Of a stretch of DNA of 64,000 bases, positions 1 through 8,784 are shown in pieces. The translations under genes and the position numbers were made by a program. The stretch is taken from contig NC_003155.5 in NCBI RefSeq assembly GCF_000009765.2, forward strand, positions 4,092,001 to 4,156,000. Reading direction: 5' to 3'. The stretch comes from Streptomyces avermitilis MA-4680 = NBRC 14893. Its GTDB lineage: Bacteria > Actinomycetota > Actinomycetes > Streptomycetales > Streptomycetaceae. Positions within the stretch are counted from its first letter, which is position 1. Each line of letters begins with the position of its first letter. Below the pieces are notes generated by a model, which did no database searches, was not told where the DNA came from, and worked only from the letters and a program-made list of their open reading frames with translations.

Positions 1-1
1 G

Positions 2-388
2 TACACACCACTGACGATGCTGCTGCTGCCGGGGGCCAAGGGCCAGTGGCTGCTGTGGAGCATCTGGGGCGCGGCCGCCGCGGGCATCGCCTTCCGGGTC
101 TTCTGGGTCGGCGCGCCGCGCTGGCTCTACACGCCCTGCTACATCGCGATGGGCTGGGCGGCCGTCTTCTTCCTCCCTGACTTCATGCGCACGGGCGGGA
201 TCGCCGTCCTCGTCCTGGTGGTCGTCGGCGGTCTGCTCTACAGCGCGGGCGGCGTGATCTACGGCATCAAGCGCCCGAACCCGTCACCGCAGTGGTTCGG
301 CTTCCACGAGGTCTTCCACTCCCTGACCCTCGCGGCGTTCGTCGTGCACTACGTCGGGATCTCGCTGGTGGCCTATCAGCACGGATGA
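2..388 (+). CDS. Hemolysin III family membrane protein (C-terminal part)
   Basis: The gene enters from the left edge, so only its last 128 or so residues are present. They form at least four hydrophobic segments and end with a His-containing helix (FHEVFHSLTLAAFVVHYVG). This resembles the C-terminus of the hemolysin III/YqfA/AdipoR-like family, whose conserved His residues are thought to bind metal in the membrane. Cytolytic activity is not implied; the role in Streptomyces is unknown. The frame is open back to base 2, so the Met at 17 is internal. A strong hairpin terminator follows. Confidence 0.8.
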   Translation, partial: YTPLTMLLLPGAKGQWLLWSIWGAAAAGIAFRVFWVGAPRWLYTPCYIAMGWAAVFFLPDFMRTGGIAVLVLVVVGGLLYSAGGVIYGIKRPNPSPQWFGFHEVFHSLTLAAFVVHYVGISLVAYQHG

Positions 389-421
389 CCCTTCCCCGGC
401 CCTTCCGGCCGGCTCCCCCTC

Positions 422-454
422 AGTGGCCGCGACGTCGAAGTCGCGGCCACTTTT
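422..454 (+). terminator. Rho-independent terminator of the hemolysin III gene
   Basis: A perfect 12-bp stem (422-433 paired with 440-451) encloses a 6-nt loop and runs into a T tract at 451-454. It lies about 35 nt after the stop codon and isolates the exporter promoter downstream. Confidence 0.8.
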
Positions 455-512
455 GCGTGCCGGGAACACGGCACCGCGCCCGCGCCAGGAGCGCAGCACC
501 ACCCCCTCCCCA

Positions 513-562
513 TTGACAGTAACCATCTTTTGAGAGCTACTCTCATTTCATGGTTACTGTCA
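513..562 (+). promoter_or_regulatory. Leaderless promoter with nested TetR-type operator over the MFS start codon
   Basis: TTGACA at 513-518 is a consensus -35. A TACTCT at 538-543 could be the -10, which would place the transcription start at or next to the ATG at 550; no Shine-Dalgarno is visible, so a leaderless mRNA is likely. The segment 514-562 is a large dyad: perfect 13-bp arms (514-526 and 550-562) and an inner TGAGAG/CTCTCA pair (531-536, 540-545) share one axis at 538. The right arm contains the start codon. The downstream TetR protein is the obvious candidate ligand; this assignment is inference. Confidence 0.75.
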
Positions 563-2124
563 CTCAGCAGCACGACCCGCGGCACGACGCCCGCCGCTGG
601 TGGGCCCTCGGAGCCCTGGTCGCGAGCATGCTCGTACTCGGCTTCGACATGACGATCCTCAACGTCGCACTGCCGACCATGGCCCGGGACCTGGGCGCGT
701 CCACCGGCGAGCAGCAGTGGATGGCCGACGCGTACGTCGTCGTCTTCGCGGCCCTGATGCTCCCGGCCGGCCTGCTCGGCGACCGCTTCGGACGGCGCCG
801 GATGCTCATCACCGGACTCGGCGTCTTCCTGGCCGGCTCCCTGGCCGGCGCCCTCGTCGACGACGTCACCCCGGTGATCGTCGCCCGCGCCCTGATGGGG
901 GTCGGCGGCGCGCTCGTGATGCCGCTCGCGATGGCCGTACTGCCCTCGCTGTTCGGACCCGAGGAGCGCACCAGGGCCGTCGGCGCGGTCTCCGCCGCCT
1001 CCGCGCTGGGCCTGCCGCTCGGCCCGATCCTCGGCGGCTGGCTGCTCGACCACTTCTGGTGGGGCTCGGTCTTCCTGGTCAACGTGCCGATGGCCGCGAT
1101 CGGCATCGCCGCCTGCGTCTTCCTGCTCCCCGAGACCCGCGACCCCGCCTCCCCCAAGGTCGACGCCGTCTCCACCGCGCTCACCGCGGCCGGCCTCAGC
1201 ATCCTGATCTACGCGATCATCGAGGCGCCGGGGCGCGGCTGGGGCGACCCGCTGGTCCTCGGCCTCTTCGCCGCCTCCGTCGTCCTGATCGCCCTGCTCG
1301 TCGTCCGCGAACGCCGCAGCGCCCGCCCGATGCTGGACCTCTCCCTGCTCGCCCAGCGCGGCTTCCTGCTCAACACGCTCGCCGCGACCCTCGTCATGTT
1401 CGTCCTGTCCGGGCTGATGTTCGTGCTGCCGCCGTACCTCCAGGCGGTGCTCGGGAACGACACGTTCGCCACCGGGGTGCGGATGCTGCCGATGATGGGC
1501 GGGCTGCTGATCGCGTCGAGGGGCGCACAGCCGCTGCTGGCGAAGTTCGGGGCGCGGGCGGTGATCAGCGCCGGCCTGGTCACCCTCGCCTTCGCCGCGA
1601 TCCTCGGCAGCCGCACGTCCGTCGACGACGGCTACGGCTTCACCGCCCTGTGGCTGTCCATCGCCGGCCTCGGCTTCGGCTTCGCCGTGGTGCCCGCGAT
1701 GTCCGCCGCCCTCGGCGCCCTGCCCCGCGACCGGGCCGGCAGCGGCTCCGGCCTCCTCATGACGGTGCGCCAGGTGGGCGGCGCGATCGGCATCGCCCTG
1801 CTCGGCTCGCTCCTCGCGGGCGCATACGGCGACCGGCTCGACACCTCCGGCCTGCCGCACGGGGCCGCCGACGCCGCCTCCGACTCGGTGGTCGGCGCCC
1901 ATGTGATCGCCGCGCAGCTCGGCGACCGCGCGCTCACCGCCTCCGCGAACGCCGCGTACCTCCACGGCATGGACCTGGTCCTCATGATCAGCGGAATCGC
2001 GGCACTCGTCACCGCGCTGCTGGCCGCGGCGCTGCTCCCGAAGCCCGAGACGTCGCCCGCCCCGGCCCCGACCCCCGAGGAGGACACCGCCGTGGCCCCG
2101 ACGCCCGCCGATGCCGGACAATGA
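550..2124 (+). CDS. MFS transporter, DHA2 (EmrB/QacA-like) drug:H+ antiporter
   Basis: The 524-residue protein has about 14 predicted membrane helices, usual for the DHA2 family. Motif-A-like GDRFGRRRM lies after helix 2 and the antiporter motif-C region LGPILGGWLLDHFWW in the fifth helix. It should export a hydrophobic drug or metabolite using the proton gradient; the substrate cannot be read from sequence. The C-terminus is a short Pro/Ala/Glu-rich cytoplasmic tail. The stop codon overlaps the start of the TetR gene (ATGA), so the two are translationally coupled. The start codon lies inside a palindromic operator, implying that bound repressor blocks both transcription and the leaderless 5' end. 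Confidence 0.9.
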   Translation: MVTVTQQHDPRHDARRWWALGALVASMLVLGFDMTILNVALPTMARDLGASTGEQQWMADAYVVVFAALMLPAGLLGDRFGRRRMLITGLGVFLAGSLAGALVDDVTPVIVARALMGVGGALVMPLAMAVLPSLFGPEERTRAVGAVSAASALGLPLGPILGGWLLDHFWWGSVFLVNVPMAAIGIAACVFLLPETRDPASPKVDAVSTALTAAGLSILIYAIIEAPGRGWGDPLVLGLFAASVVLIALLVVRERRSARPMLDLSLLAQRGFLLNTLAATLVMFVLSGLMFVLPPYLQAVLGNDTFATGVRMLPMMGGLLIASRGAQPLLAKFGARAVISAGLVTLAFAAILGSRTSVDDGYGFTALWLSIAGLGFGFAVVPAMSAALGALPRDRAGSGSGLLMTVRQVGGAIGIALLGSLLAGAYGDRLDTSGLPHGAADAASDSVVGAHVIAAQLGDRALTASANAAYLHGMDLVLMISGIAALVTALLAAALLPKPETSPAPAPTPEEDTAVAPTPADAGQ

Positions 2125-2792
2125 GCACCATGGCCGCCACCGCACACAGCTCCACCCCCGCCGACGGCCCCCAGCTGGGGCTCCGGGAACGGAAGAAGCT
2201 CAAGACCCGGATCGCGATCCGCGACGCGACCTACGGACTGATCCAGGAGCAGGGGTACGACGCGACGACCATCGAGCAGATCGCCGAGCGCGCCGAGGTC
2301 TCCCCCTCGACGGTCTTCCGCTACTTCCCGACCAAGGAGGACATCGTCCTCACGGACGAGTACGACCCGGTCATGGAGAAGGAGCTGACCGCCCGCCCGG
2401 CCGACGAACCGTGGACGGAGTCCCTGCGGTACGCGGTGCACCAGGCCATCGGCTTCGGGTTCACCGAGGAGCCGCACGTGTCCCGGCTGCGGACCCAGCT
2501 GATGGTCGACGTGCCCGCGGTGCGCTCCCGGATGATGGAGAGCATGTCGGTCACCGGCCGCATGCTGTGCCGGGTCATCGCGGCGCGCACCGGCCGCGAC
2601 CCCGACAGCCTGGAAGTGCGGGTGTTCGCGATGTCCCTCATCGGCGGCCTGATGGAGACCTCGCTGTACTGGGCCGAGACCGGCCACCAGGAGGACCTCG
2701 GCGACCTCGTCGACCGCGCCCTGGACGTCCTGGAGAACGGTCTGCCACCGAAAAACCCGGAGGCCACGGACGCGTCCGGCGTGACATCCTGA
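2121..2792 (+). CDS. TetR family transcriptional repressor of the adjacent exporter
   Basis: The 223-residue protein has an N-terminal TetR helix-turn-helix at roughly residues 25-70 (TIEQIAERAEVSPSTVFRYF) followed by an all-helical ligand-binding half. The ATG at 2121 overlaps the exporter stop codon by four bases. It is probably a ligand-responsive autorepressor acting at the nested palindrome over the exporter start (513-562), since the pair forms one operon with a single visible promoter. The ligand is unknown but is presumably exported by the MFS protein. Family assignment is firm; the target site is inferred from position and symmetry. Confidence 0.9.
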   Translation: MSTMAATAHSSTPADGPQLGLRERKKLKTRIAIRDATYGLIQEQGYDATTIEQIAERAEVSPSTVFRYFPTKEDIVLTDEYDPVMEKELTARPADEPWTESLRYAVHQAIGFGFTEEPHVSRLRTQLMVDVPAVRSRMMESMSVTGRMLCRVIAARTGRDPDSLEVRVFAMSLIGGLMETSLYWAETGHQEDLGDLVDRALDVLENGLPPKNPEATDASGVTS

Positions 2793-2796
2793 TCCG

Positions 2797-3522
2797 GTGA
2801 ACGGACCGGAGATCCACGTCGCATTCGCCCCCGAACTGCGCCTGTTCGTCCCGCACGAGCGGCGGTCCGGCACCACGGCGGTCGGCACCGACGGCGCCTC
2901 CACCCTCGGGCACGTCGTGGAGTCGCTCGGCGTCCCCCTGCCGGAGGTCGGCGCACTCGTCGTGAACGGCCGCGAGACACCCGTCTCGTACATCCCGGCG
3001 GCCGGCGACTCGGTGGAGGTGCGCCCGGTCGAGCGCCCCCAGCGGGTCCCCGGCGCCCCGCTCCGCTTCCTCCTCGATGTGCACCTCGGCACGCTGGCCC
3101 GCCGGCTGCGCCTCCTCGGCGTCGACACGGCCTACGAGTCGACGGACCTCGGCGACCCGGCCCTCGCCGCCCTCTCGGCCGCCGAGAAGCGCGTACTGCT
3201 CAGCCGCGACCGCGGCCTGCTGCGCCGCCGCGAGCTGTGGGCGGGCGCCTACATCTACAGCACCAGGCCCGACGACCAACTCCGTGACGTCCTGGACCGG
3301 TTCGCCCCCGGGCTGGCCCCCTGGACCCGGTGCACGGCGTGCAACGGCGTACTCGAGAAGGCCACCAAGGAGCAGGTCGCCGACCAGCTGGAAGGCGGCA
3401 CGCAGCGGTCGTACGACGTCTTCGCGCAGTGCGAGGAGTGCGGGCGGGCCTACTGGAAGGGCGCGCACCACGACCGCCTGGAGGCCATCGTGGAGCGCGC
3501 CCTCGCGGAGTTCGGCGCCTAA
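2797..3522 (+). CDS. Mut7-C RNAse domain protein with N-terminal ubiquitin-like domain
   Basis: The 241-residue protein starts at GTG 2797, five bases after the TetR stop. Residues about 1-80 look like the small beta-grasp (Mut7-C ubiquitin) domain. The rest is the PIN-like Mut7-C domain: LRFLLDVHLGTLARRLRLLG opens it, VLLSRDRGLLRR follows, and two CxxC pairs (CTACNG, CEECGR) form a zinc ribbon near the end. The family is predicted to be an RNase but is little studied. The gene meets the copper-oxidase gene tail to tail; the two stop codons overlap (TAA/TAG at 3519-3522). Confidence 0.85.
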   Translation: MNGPEIHVAFAPELRLFVPHERRSGTTAVGTDGASTLGHVVESLGVPLPEVGALVVNGRETPVSYIPAAGDSVEVRPVERPQRVPGAPLRFLLDVHLGTLARRLRLLGVDTAYESTDLGDPALAALSAAEKRVLLSRDRGLLRRRELWAGAYIYSTRPDDQLRDVLDRFAPGLAPWTRCTACNGVLEKATKEQVADQLEGGTQRSYDVFAQCEECGRAYWKGAHHDRLEAIVERALAEFGA

Positions 3523-5948
3523 CGGCGCTTCAGATCCTTGGTGCCGCAGGCCAGTTTGTCCTTGCTGGGATCGAGCCCCAGCGGATCGTCCTCGCCGTTG
3601 ACCTTCAGCCGGCCGTAGTCGTTCTTCTCGAGCCAGGCGCACCGGGCGGCCGTCGTCTTCCTCACCTCGCGCGGGAACGCGGTGGGCACGCAGACGTTGA
3701 CGGTCCCGTAGTGCCGGTCGCATCCGGAGACGGCGGCGCCGACCTTCTGCGAGGCGCGCTTCCTGCCGGGCCCCGTGACCTTGCCGTCCAGGGAGTCGGC
3801 GAACGGGTGGACATGCGCCGAAGCCGTGTCCTCGGAGGCGGCGGCGAGCGCGGACGGGCCCTGGAGATGCACCCACTTGGCCACCGACGGCACGCCGTTG
3901 GCGTCCACCGCGAAGAGCATGTACCAGCCGGGCGGCGCCAGGTTCGGGTTGCTCGTCACGTTCAGATCGACGTTGTTGCCGCCCACGGACAGCGGCAGAT
4001 CGACGAACCGCTGGTTCGGGTCCGAGGAGTGCGTCACCGCCGCCGGGCGGATCAGCTCCGCCTTGGCGATGGGACGGTCGACGGTGATGCGCTGGGTGTC
4101 GCCGTACACCCACTCGTTGTCGATCACCGAAGTGATCGTCGGGCGGGTGCCCTTGAGCAGATAGGGCGGGGTGTAGAGGGACACGTTGTGGTTCCAGGTG
4201 CCGTTGCCCGGGTTGTCGCCGGTCGCCATCACGCGGCCGTCGGGCAGCAGGAAAGCGGACGAGTGGTAGCCGCGGGCCTCCGGGTCGGCGGCCACCGGGT
4301 CGAAGGTGGAGCTCGCCGGGTCGAAGATCGACGACTCGTAGACCGGGTCGGCGCGATTGTGCAGGGCGCCGCCGGTCTCCAGGACCTTGCCGTCGGGCAG
4401 CAGCACGGCCGAGACGTACATCTTGCCCTGGGTGCCGGTCTCGGCCACCTTGCCGTTGCCGAGGTCGACGGTGCCCTGCGGCAGCGGCGGCCCGGCGGTG
4501 TACGCCGGGTTCGCCGACTTGAGGTCGATGATGTCCGTCAGCCGGTTGGCGGCCGGATTCGAGTCGATGTTGCCGCCGCCGATGGTGAGGACCTTCTGGT
4601 CCTGCGCCGGAGGCAGCAGCACGCTCGCCGACTGGTCGCGCTCGTCCTTGCTCTGCAGACCCGGGATCGCGGTGGTCGTGTTCGCGTCGTAGTCGTAGAC
4701 CGCCGAGCCGGTGCCCGGGGTGCCGTTGCCGAAGACATGGCTGCCCGAGTAGAAGAGGCGGCCGTCCTGCATCAGGATCATCGACGGGTACAGACCCCAG
4801 TACGACCAGGTCTGGTTGACCTGCCACAGCGGCAGCCACCGCTGCTGCGCGGCCGACCAGCGCTCGGCGGTCACCGAGCCGGTCGAGTCCTCGCGCAGCC
4901 CGCCGAACGAGACGATGTCGCCGTTGCCCAGCTCCGTCGCCGACGGATACCAGTGCCCGTCGTTCAGGTCGTTGGTCTTGCTGTAGGTCTCGGTGACCGG
5001 GTCGAAGAGATACGAGTCCTTGTACCCCTCGTACCCGTGGCCGCCCACGACCGGGAACGCCTTGTTGCCGCTCATCACGAGCACCCGGCCGTCGGAGAGC
5101 TGGACGTGCCCCGCGCAGAACATGTCCTTGGGCGTGGGGATCTGCCGGTACGTGCCCTTCACCGGGTCGTAGACCGCGCTGGTGAACGTGCCCGCGTTGA
5201 ACTGCTCCTCGCTGTTGCCGGAGCCCGCGATCAGCAGCACCTTGCCGTTGTTGAGGACGACGGAGTGCATGGAGCGGACCGGGTTCTGCGTGGGCAGGAC
5301 CGTCCACCGGCCGTTCGCGCACTCCTCGGCCGTGCCCGTGCAGGTGGCCGGCGGGAGCGGGTCGGCGACCTGCTCCATCGTGTAGTCGTCGGTGGTCGCG
5401 GACCCGGTGCCGTACACCGACACACCCCAGGTGATGCGGTCGGTGCCGGCCGGCACCTCGGGTGTGCGGACCGTCGCCCGGGTCCAACCGCTCTGCATGT
5501 CCAGCGTCTTGAGGTCGGTCCAGTACTGCCAGCCCGCCGTCGCGTCATGCCGGAAGAGCGTGATCGCGGCGTCGGGGGTCGTCGTCCTGTACCAGAGGCC
5601 GAGGTCGTACTGCTTGCCCGCGGTGACCACCGGCGCGCAGGCGGCGGACTCGGTGATCAGCGCCTTGCGGTCGCCGTCGACACGCCGGGTCAGCGCGACC
5701 TTCATGGCCTTGGTGCCGGTGTGCGCGTCACTCGTGGTGGTGAACGTGAAGTCGTTGTCGCCCCAGCCCGACTTCTCCCAGCAGTACGGCATCCCGTCCG
5801 TGCCGGCCGTCTCGAAGCCGGGGTTGGTGACCAGGTTGGCGGCCGAGGCGGGCTGTGGTGAGGTGAGCAGCAGGCCCGCGGTGAGACCGGCCACGGCCAC
5901 CAGTGCGGTTCTGCGTCTGCCGAGCGTGGTGAGGGTACGGATGTTCAC
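3519..5948 (-). CDS. Secreted galactose-oxidase-like copper radical oxidase
   Basis: Starting at GTG 5948, with AAGGAG about 8-10 nt upstream, the protein has 809 residues. A signal peptide ends near residue 36 (ASA). Residues about 37-195 resemble a carbohydrate-binding beta-sandwich, 220-600 a kelch/glyoxal-oxidase propeller, and 605-695 the C-terminal DUF1929 Ig-like domain. Candidate copper/radical residues by family pattern are Cys278 (FCAGH), Tyr313, Tyr561-His562 (RGYHS) and His640 (AVTH), so the thioether cofactor could form. The last 65 residues are Cys-containing and end in DPLGLDPSKDKLACG, similar to an Excalibur calcium-binding motif but with Asp positions lost. The start overlaps the stop of the upstream GtrA-fusion gene (ATGTGA). 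It probably oxidises hydroxyls of a cell-surface glycan, as reported for GlxA, but it is not the cslA-glxA locus itself. Confidence 0.85.
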   Translation of the reverse strand: MNIRTLTTLGRRRTALVAVAGLTAGLLLTSPQPASAANLVTNPGFETAGTDGMPYCWEKSGWGDNDFTFTTTSDAHTGTKAMKVALTRRVDGDRKALITESAACAPVVTAGKQYDLGLWYRTTTPDAAITLFRHDATAGWQYWTDLKTLDMQSGWTRATVRTPEVPAGTDRITWGVSVYGTGSATTDDYTMEQVADPLPPATCTGTAEECANGRWTVLPTQNPVRSMHSVVLNNGKVLLIAGSGNSEEQFNAGTFTSAVYDPVKGTYRQIPTPKDMFCAGHVQLSDGRVLVMSGNKAFPVVGGHGYEGYKDSYLFDPVTETYSKTNDLNDGHWYPSATELGNGDIVSFGGLREDSTGSVTAERWSAAQQRWLPLWQVNQTWSYWGLYPSMILMQDGRLFYSGSHVFGNGTPGTGSAVYDYDANTTTAIPGLQSKDERDQSASVLLPPAQDQKVLTIGGGNIDSNPAANRLTDIIDLKSANPAYTAGPPLPQGTVDLGNGKVAETGTQGKMYVSAVLLPDGKVLETGGALHNRADPVYESSIFDPASSTFDPVAADPEARGYHSSAFLLPDGRVMATGDNPGNGTWNHNVSLYTPPYLLKGTRPTITSVIDNEWVYGDTQRITVDRPIAKAELIRPAAVTHSSDPNQRFVDLPLSVGGNNVDLNVTSNPNLAPPGWYMLFAVDANGVPSVAKWVHLQGPSALAAASEDTASAHVHPFADSLDGKVTGPGRKRASQKVGAAVSGCDRHYGTVNVCVPTAFPREVRKTTAARCAWLEKNDYGRLKVNGEDDPLGLDPSKDKLACGTKDLKRR

Positions 5949-7147
5949 ATGGCTCTCCTTGCCGTGCGGCTCCCGTCCGGCGCCCCCCGGCCCCGGCGCG
6001 GCAGATAGACCAGCGCCTCGGTCCCCACGAAACGCAGGACGAACGTCATCACCAGGGCCACCGCGGTGGCGGGCAGCGACTCCATACCGAACCTGCCGAC
6101 CAGCAGCGCGATCAGCGGGATGCGCAGCACCAGGTCGGCGTTGGCGAGCAGCGCGAACCGGCCCACCCGGTCCCACCAGGTGCGGTGCCGCCGGCGCTCG
6201 CGGAACAGCAGGTGCTCGATGAGCAGGAAGTTCCAGGCCACCCCGAGCTGGTTGGCGAGGATCTCGGCCGGTACGTAGTGCATGCCGAGCGCGGTGAGGG
6301 CGTACAGGCCCAGCAGGTTCGGTACGAAACCGGTGGCGCCGATCAGCCCGAAGACGACCATCCGCGCGATCGGCGAGGCGGTGCGCAGTCCGACGAGATG
6401 GCGCAGAAAGCGGAAGCCCTCCTGCGCGGTCGACTTGGACTCGCCCGCGAACCGGTCCTGGAAGACGAAGGGCACCTCGGTGACCTCGCGGGGACGGCTG
6501 CGTACGGCCAGTTCGAGGAGGATCTTGTAGCCGAGCGGCTGGAGGATCTCCGCGGTGACCGCACTGCGGCGGATCGCGAAGAAGCCGCTCATCGGGTCGC
6601 TGATGCCGCGCAGCCGGCGCGGGAACAGCGACTTCGTCAGCCAGGTCGCGCCGCGCGAGACGGCGATGCGGTACCCGCCCGCGAGACCGGCGCGGCTGCC
6701 GCCCTTGATGTAGCGGGACGCGACGACGAGCCCGGCGTTCGCCCGCTCACCGGTGCCCACCAGCTCCGGCACCAGGGACGGCGGGTGCTGGAGGTCGCCG
6801 TCCATGACGACGATCCAGTCGGAGCCGGCCGCCTTGATGCCCTCGACCACGGCGCCGCCGAGCCCGCCCTCGGGCTCCTCGCGGTGCAGCACGGTGACCG
6901 GGAACGGGCAGTCCTGCGCCGCCTGGAAGATCACGTCGGGGGTGTCGTCGGTGGAGTCGTCGACGAAGACGACCTCGCAGGGCAGCCGCGCCGGCACCGA
7001 CTCGGTGATCCGGTGCAGCAGCTCCCTGATGTTCGCGGACTCGTTGAAGGTCGGTACGACGATGGTGACGGCCCCGGGTTCAGGGACCTCGGCGGCCCGT
7101 ACGACCGGGTCGCCGAGCTCCTCGGGAACGGTGGACTCGTGACTCAT
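5945..7147 (-). CDS. Bifunctional GT2 (dolichyl/polyprenyl-phosphate mannosyltransferase-like)/GtrA protein
   Basis: Residues about 26-250 are a DPM1-type GT-A domain with FVDDSTDDT (61-69) and the DGD metal site (116-118), then LQHPP. The domain transfers a sugar from a nucleotide donor to polyprenyl phosphate on the cytoplasmic face. Residues about 260-390 contain four hydrophobic segments of the GtrA family, thought to flip or help deliver the lipid-linked sugar. It overlaps the upstream GT39 gene by ATGA and the downstream oxidase gene by ATGTGA. It likely makes the lipid-linked donor that the adjacent GT39 enzyme uses on the outer face. Confidence 0.9.
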   Translation of the reverse strand: MSHESTVPEELGDPVVRAAEVPEPGAVTIVVPTFNESANIRELLHRITESVPARLPCEVVFVDDSTDDTPDVIFQAAQDCPFPVTVLHREEPEGGLGGAVVEGIKAAGSDWIVVMDGDLQHPPSLVPELVGTGERANAGLVVASRYIKGGSRAGLAGGYRIAVSRGATWLTKSLFPRRLRGISDPMSGFFAIRRSAVTAEILQPLGYKILLELAVRSRPREVTEVPFVFQDRFAGESKSTAQEGFRFLRHLVGLRTASPIARMVVFGLIGATGFVPNLLGLYALTALGMHYVPAEILANQLGVAWNFLLIEHLLFRERRRHRTWWDRVGRFALLANADLVLRIPLIALLVGRFGMESLPATAVALVMTFVLRFVGTEALVYLPRRGRGAPDGSRTARRAM

Positions 7148-8784
7148 CGGGAACCTCCCACGGTCTGGATCCGACGGATCTCGATCCGGTCCGCGCCGGT
7201 GCCGAAGGTGGCGACCGGCTCGGAGTGCTCCATGGCGGCCTTGACGTGCGGCAGGTCGACCGCGTCACGCCGTACCGTCGGGGAGGCGACCACATAGTCC
7301 AGGTCGCGCCAGCCGCGCGGCATCGTCTTGGTCACCGCGGGGTCGAGGTCGGCCTTGTAGAACCAGATGACGCCGAGGCCCGGCCGGTAGCCGTCGTGGA
7401 CGAGGTCGAGCCACAGCGCGTCGTCGACCAGGACCCGGGTGTCCTCCGGGTCCTTCACCTCGGTCTTCAGCCAGGCCGACGCGGCCCGGTAGGGGGCGTT
7501 CGCGTCGGCGGTCAGGGCGGTGCGGTCGCCGTCGTACCAGTGCGGCACGACGTACGCCCCGGCGACGGCCGCGAGCAGCGCCGCCACGACGTACCGCGCC
7601 CCGGTCACATACGGCTTCTCCGCGCCGCCGCGCCACCTGCGCAGCACCGCGTGGGCGACGCTCGCGGTACCACCGGCCAGGACCAGCGCCAGGAAGGGCA
7701 GGGCCTGGATGACGTACATCGCGGGCAGATAGCCGCTCGGGCGCAGGGCGACGAGGGCGAGGATCGCCACGGTGAGCGCGGGTCCGGCCAGCGCCCGCGC
7801 GGTCACCGACCAGCGCCAGGTCACCAGGAGCAGCAGCGCCCCGGCGAGACCGCCGAGCGGCAGGACACGGTCGTAGTAGAGCCAGGACTGGAGGACTCCG
7901 TACGAGCCGGAGCCCGGGTCGAGGACGAAGCCGGAGCCGGGGCGGCTCATCTGGTAGGTGATGCCGTCCCACAGCGAGACATGGCCCGCACCGGGGAACA
8001 ACTCGCCCTTGAGCAGGGCGAACAGCGGGTACGAGAGGCCGAGCAGGGTGCATGCGGTGATGGCCCCGGTGAGGGCGAACTTACGGGTGTCGCGGTGGCC
8101 GTGCCGCCACATGGTGACCAGCAGGGCGGGCAGGATGACGAGCATCGTCTCCTTGGTGAGGACGGCCGCGGCCGCGGCGATCCCCGCCCCGAAGTGGTGC
8201 CAGAGGTGGCGGCTCGGGGAGGCGGCCAGGCAGAACGCGAGCAGCGTCCACATCACCGCGATGTTGTCCAGGAAGATCTCGCGCTGGAGCACGACCGACA
8301 GCGGTGAGAGCCCGAAGAGGACCATGGCGAGGCCCGCGGCCCAGCGCGGCAGCGAGAGGCGGCGGGCGAGCACGTACACGAGGACCGTGCTCACCGCGCT
8401 GACCACCAGCATCGCCGCACGCATCGAGCCGACCGTCATCGACGAGGGGCTGAAGTGCGCGGGGATCCAGGTCAGCAGGGCTATCTGGATCCAGCCGAGG
8501 GGCGGGTGGTCGTACCAGTACGTGTAGTGGGCGAGGCCCTTGCCCTCCTGGACGGCCCAGGCCTGGGAGAGATAGGTGCCCTCGTCGTCGCTGAGCGTCG
8601 GGTAGTCGGCGATGTTCCAGCCCTGCACGACCAGGATCGCCACGAGGAGCGCACCGCACAGCAGCAGATCCGAGCGCGAGCTGCGAAAACGCAGGATCCG
8701 CGGGGGGCTGGGGACGAATTTGGGTGCACGGGACCGCTGCGCGGGGACCTTGGGTGTGGTCGCCGCGGGAAGAGTGGAGGTCAC
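7144..8784 (-). CDS. GT39-family membrane glycosyltransferase
   Basis: The 546-residue integral membrane protein has about 11-13 hydrophobic helices. The first large outer loop carries Asp66-Asp67-Glu68 (TLSDDEGTYL), the catalytic acidic pair of PMT/ArnT-type enzymes, and the nearby HPPLGWIQ is also typical. These enzymes move a sugar from a polyprenyl-phosphate donor to an acceptor outside the membrane. The start is a GTG overlapping the upstream gene's TGA. Together with the following GT2/GtrA gene it forms a donor-synthesis plus transfer pair. The acceptor (polysaccharide or protein) cannot be deduced. Confidence 0.85.
   Translation of the reverse strand: MTSTLPAATTPKVPAQRSRAPKFVPSPPRILRFRSSRSDLLLCGALLVAILVVQGWNIADYPTLSDDEGTYLSQAWAVQEGKGLAHYTYWYDHPPLGWIQIALLTWIPAHFSPSSMTVGSMRAAMLVVSAVSTVLVYVLARRLSLPRWAAGLAMVLFGLSPLSVVLQREIFLDNIAVMWTLLAFCLAASPSRHLWHHFGAGIAAAAAVLTKETMLVILPALLVTMWRHGHRDTRKFALTGAITACTLLGLSYPLFALLKGELFPGAGHVSLWDGITYQMSRPGSGFVLDPGSGSYGVLQSWLYYDRVLPLGGLAGALLLLVTWRWSVTARALAGPALTVAILALVALRPSGYLPAMYVIQALPFLALVLAGGTASVAHAVLRRWRGGAEKPYVTGARYVVAALLAAVAGAYVVPHWYDGDRTALTADANAPYRAASAWLKTEVKDPEDTRVLVDDALWLDLVHDGYRPGLGVIWFYKADLDPAVTKTMPRGWRDLDYVVASPTVRRDAVDLPHVKAAMEHSEPVATFGTGADRIEIRRIQTVGGSR

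Noticed and set aside
376..2145. Minus-strand 589-codon frame opposite the MFS exporter
   Set aside because: Low-complexity Gly/Glu/Arg composition, no ribosome site and no domain; the plus strand carries a full 14-helix transporter.
2638..5487. Minus-strand 949-codon frame crossing the Mut7-C and oxidase genes
   Set aside because: It spans parts of two well-supported genes in opposite orientation, and its translation is Arg/Gly/Pro-rich without motifs.
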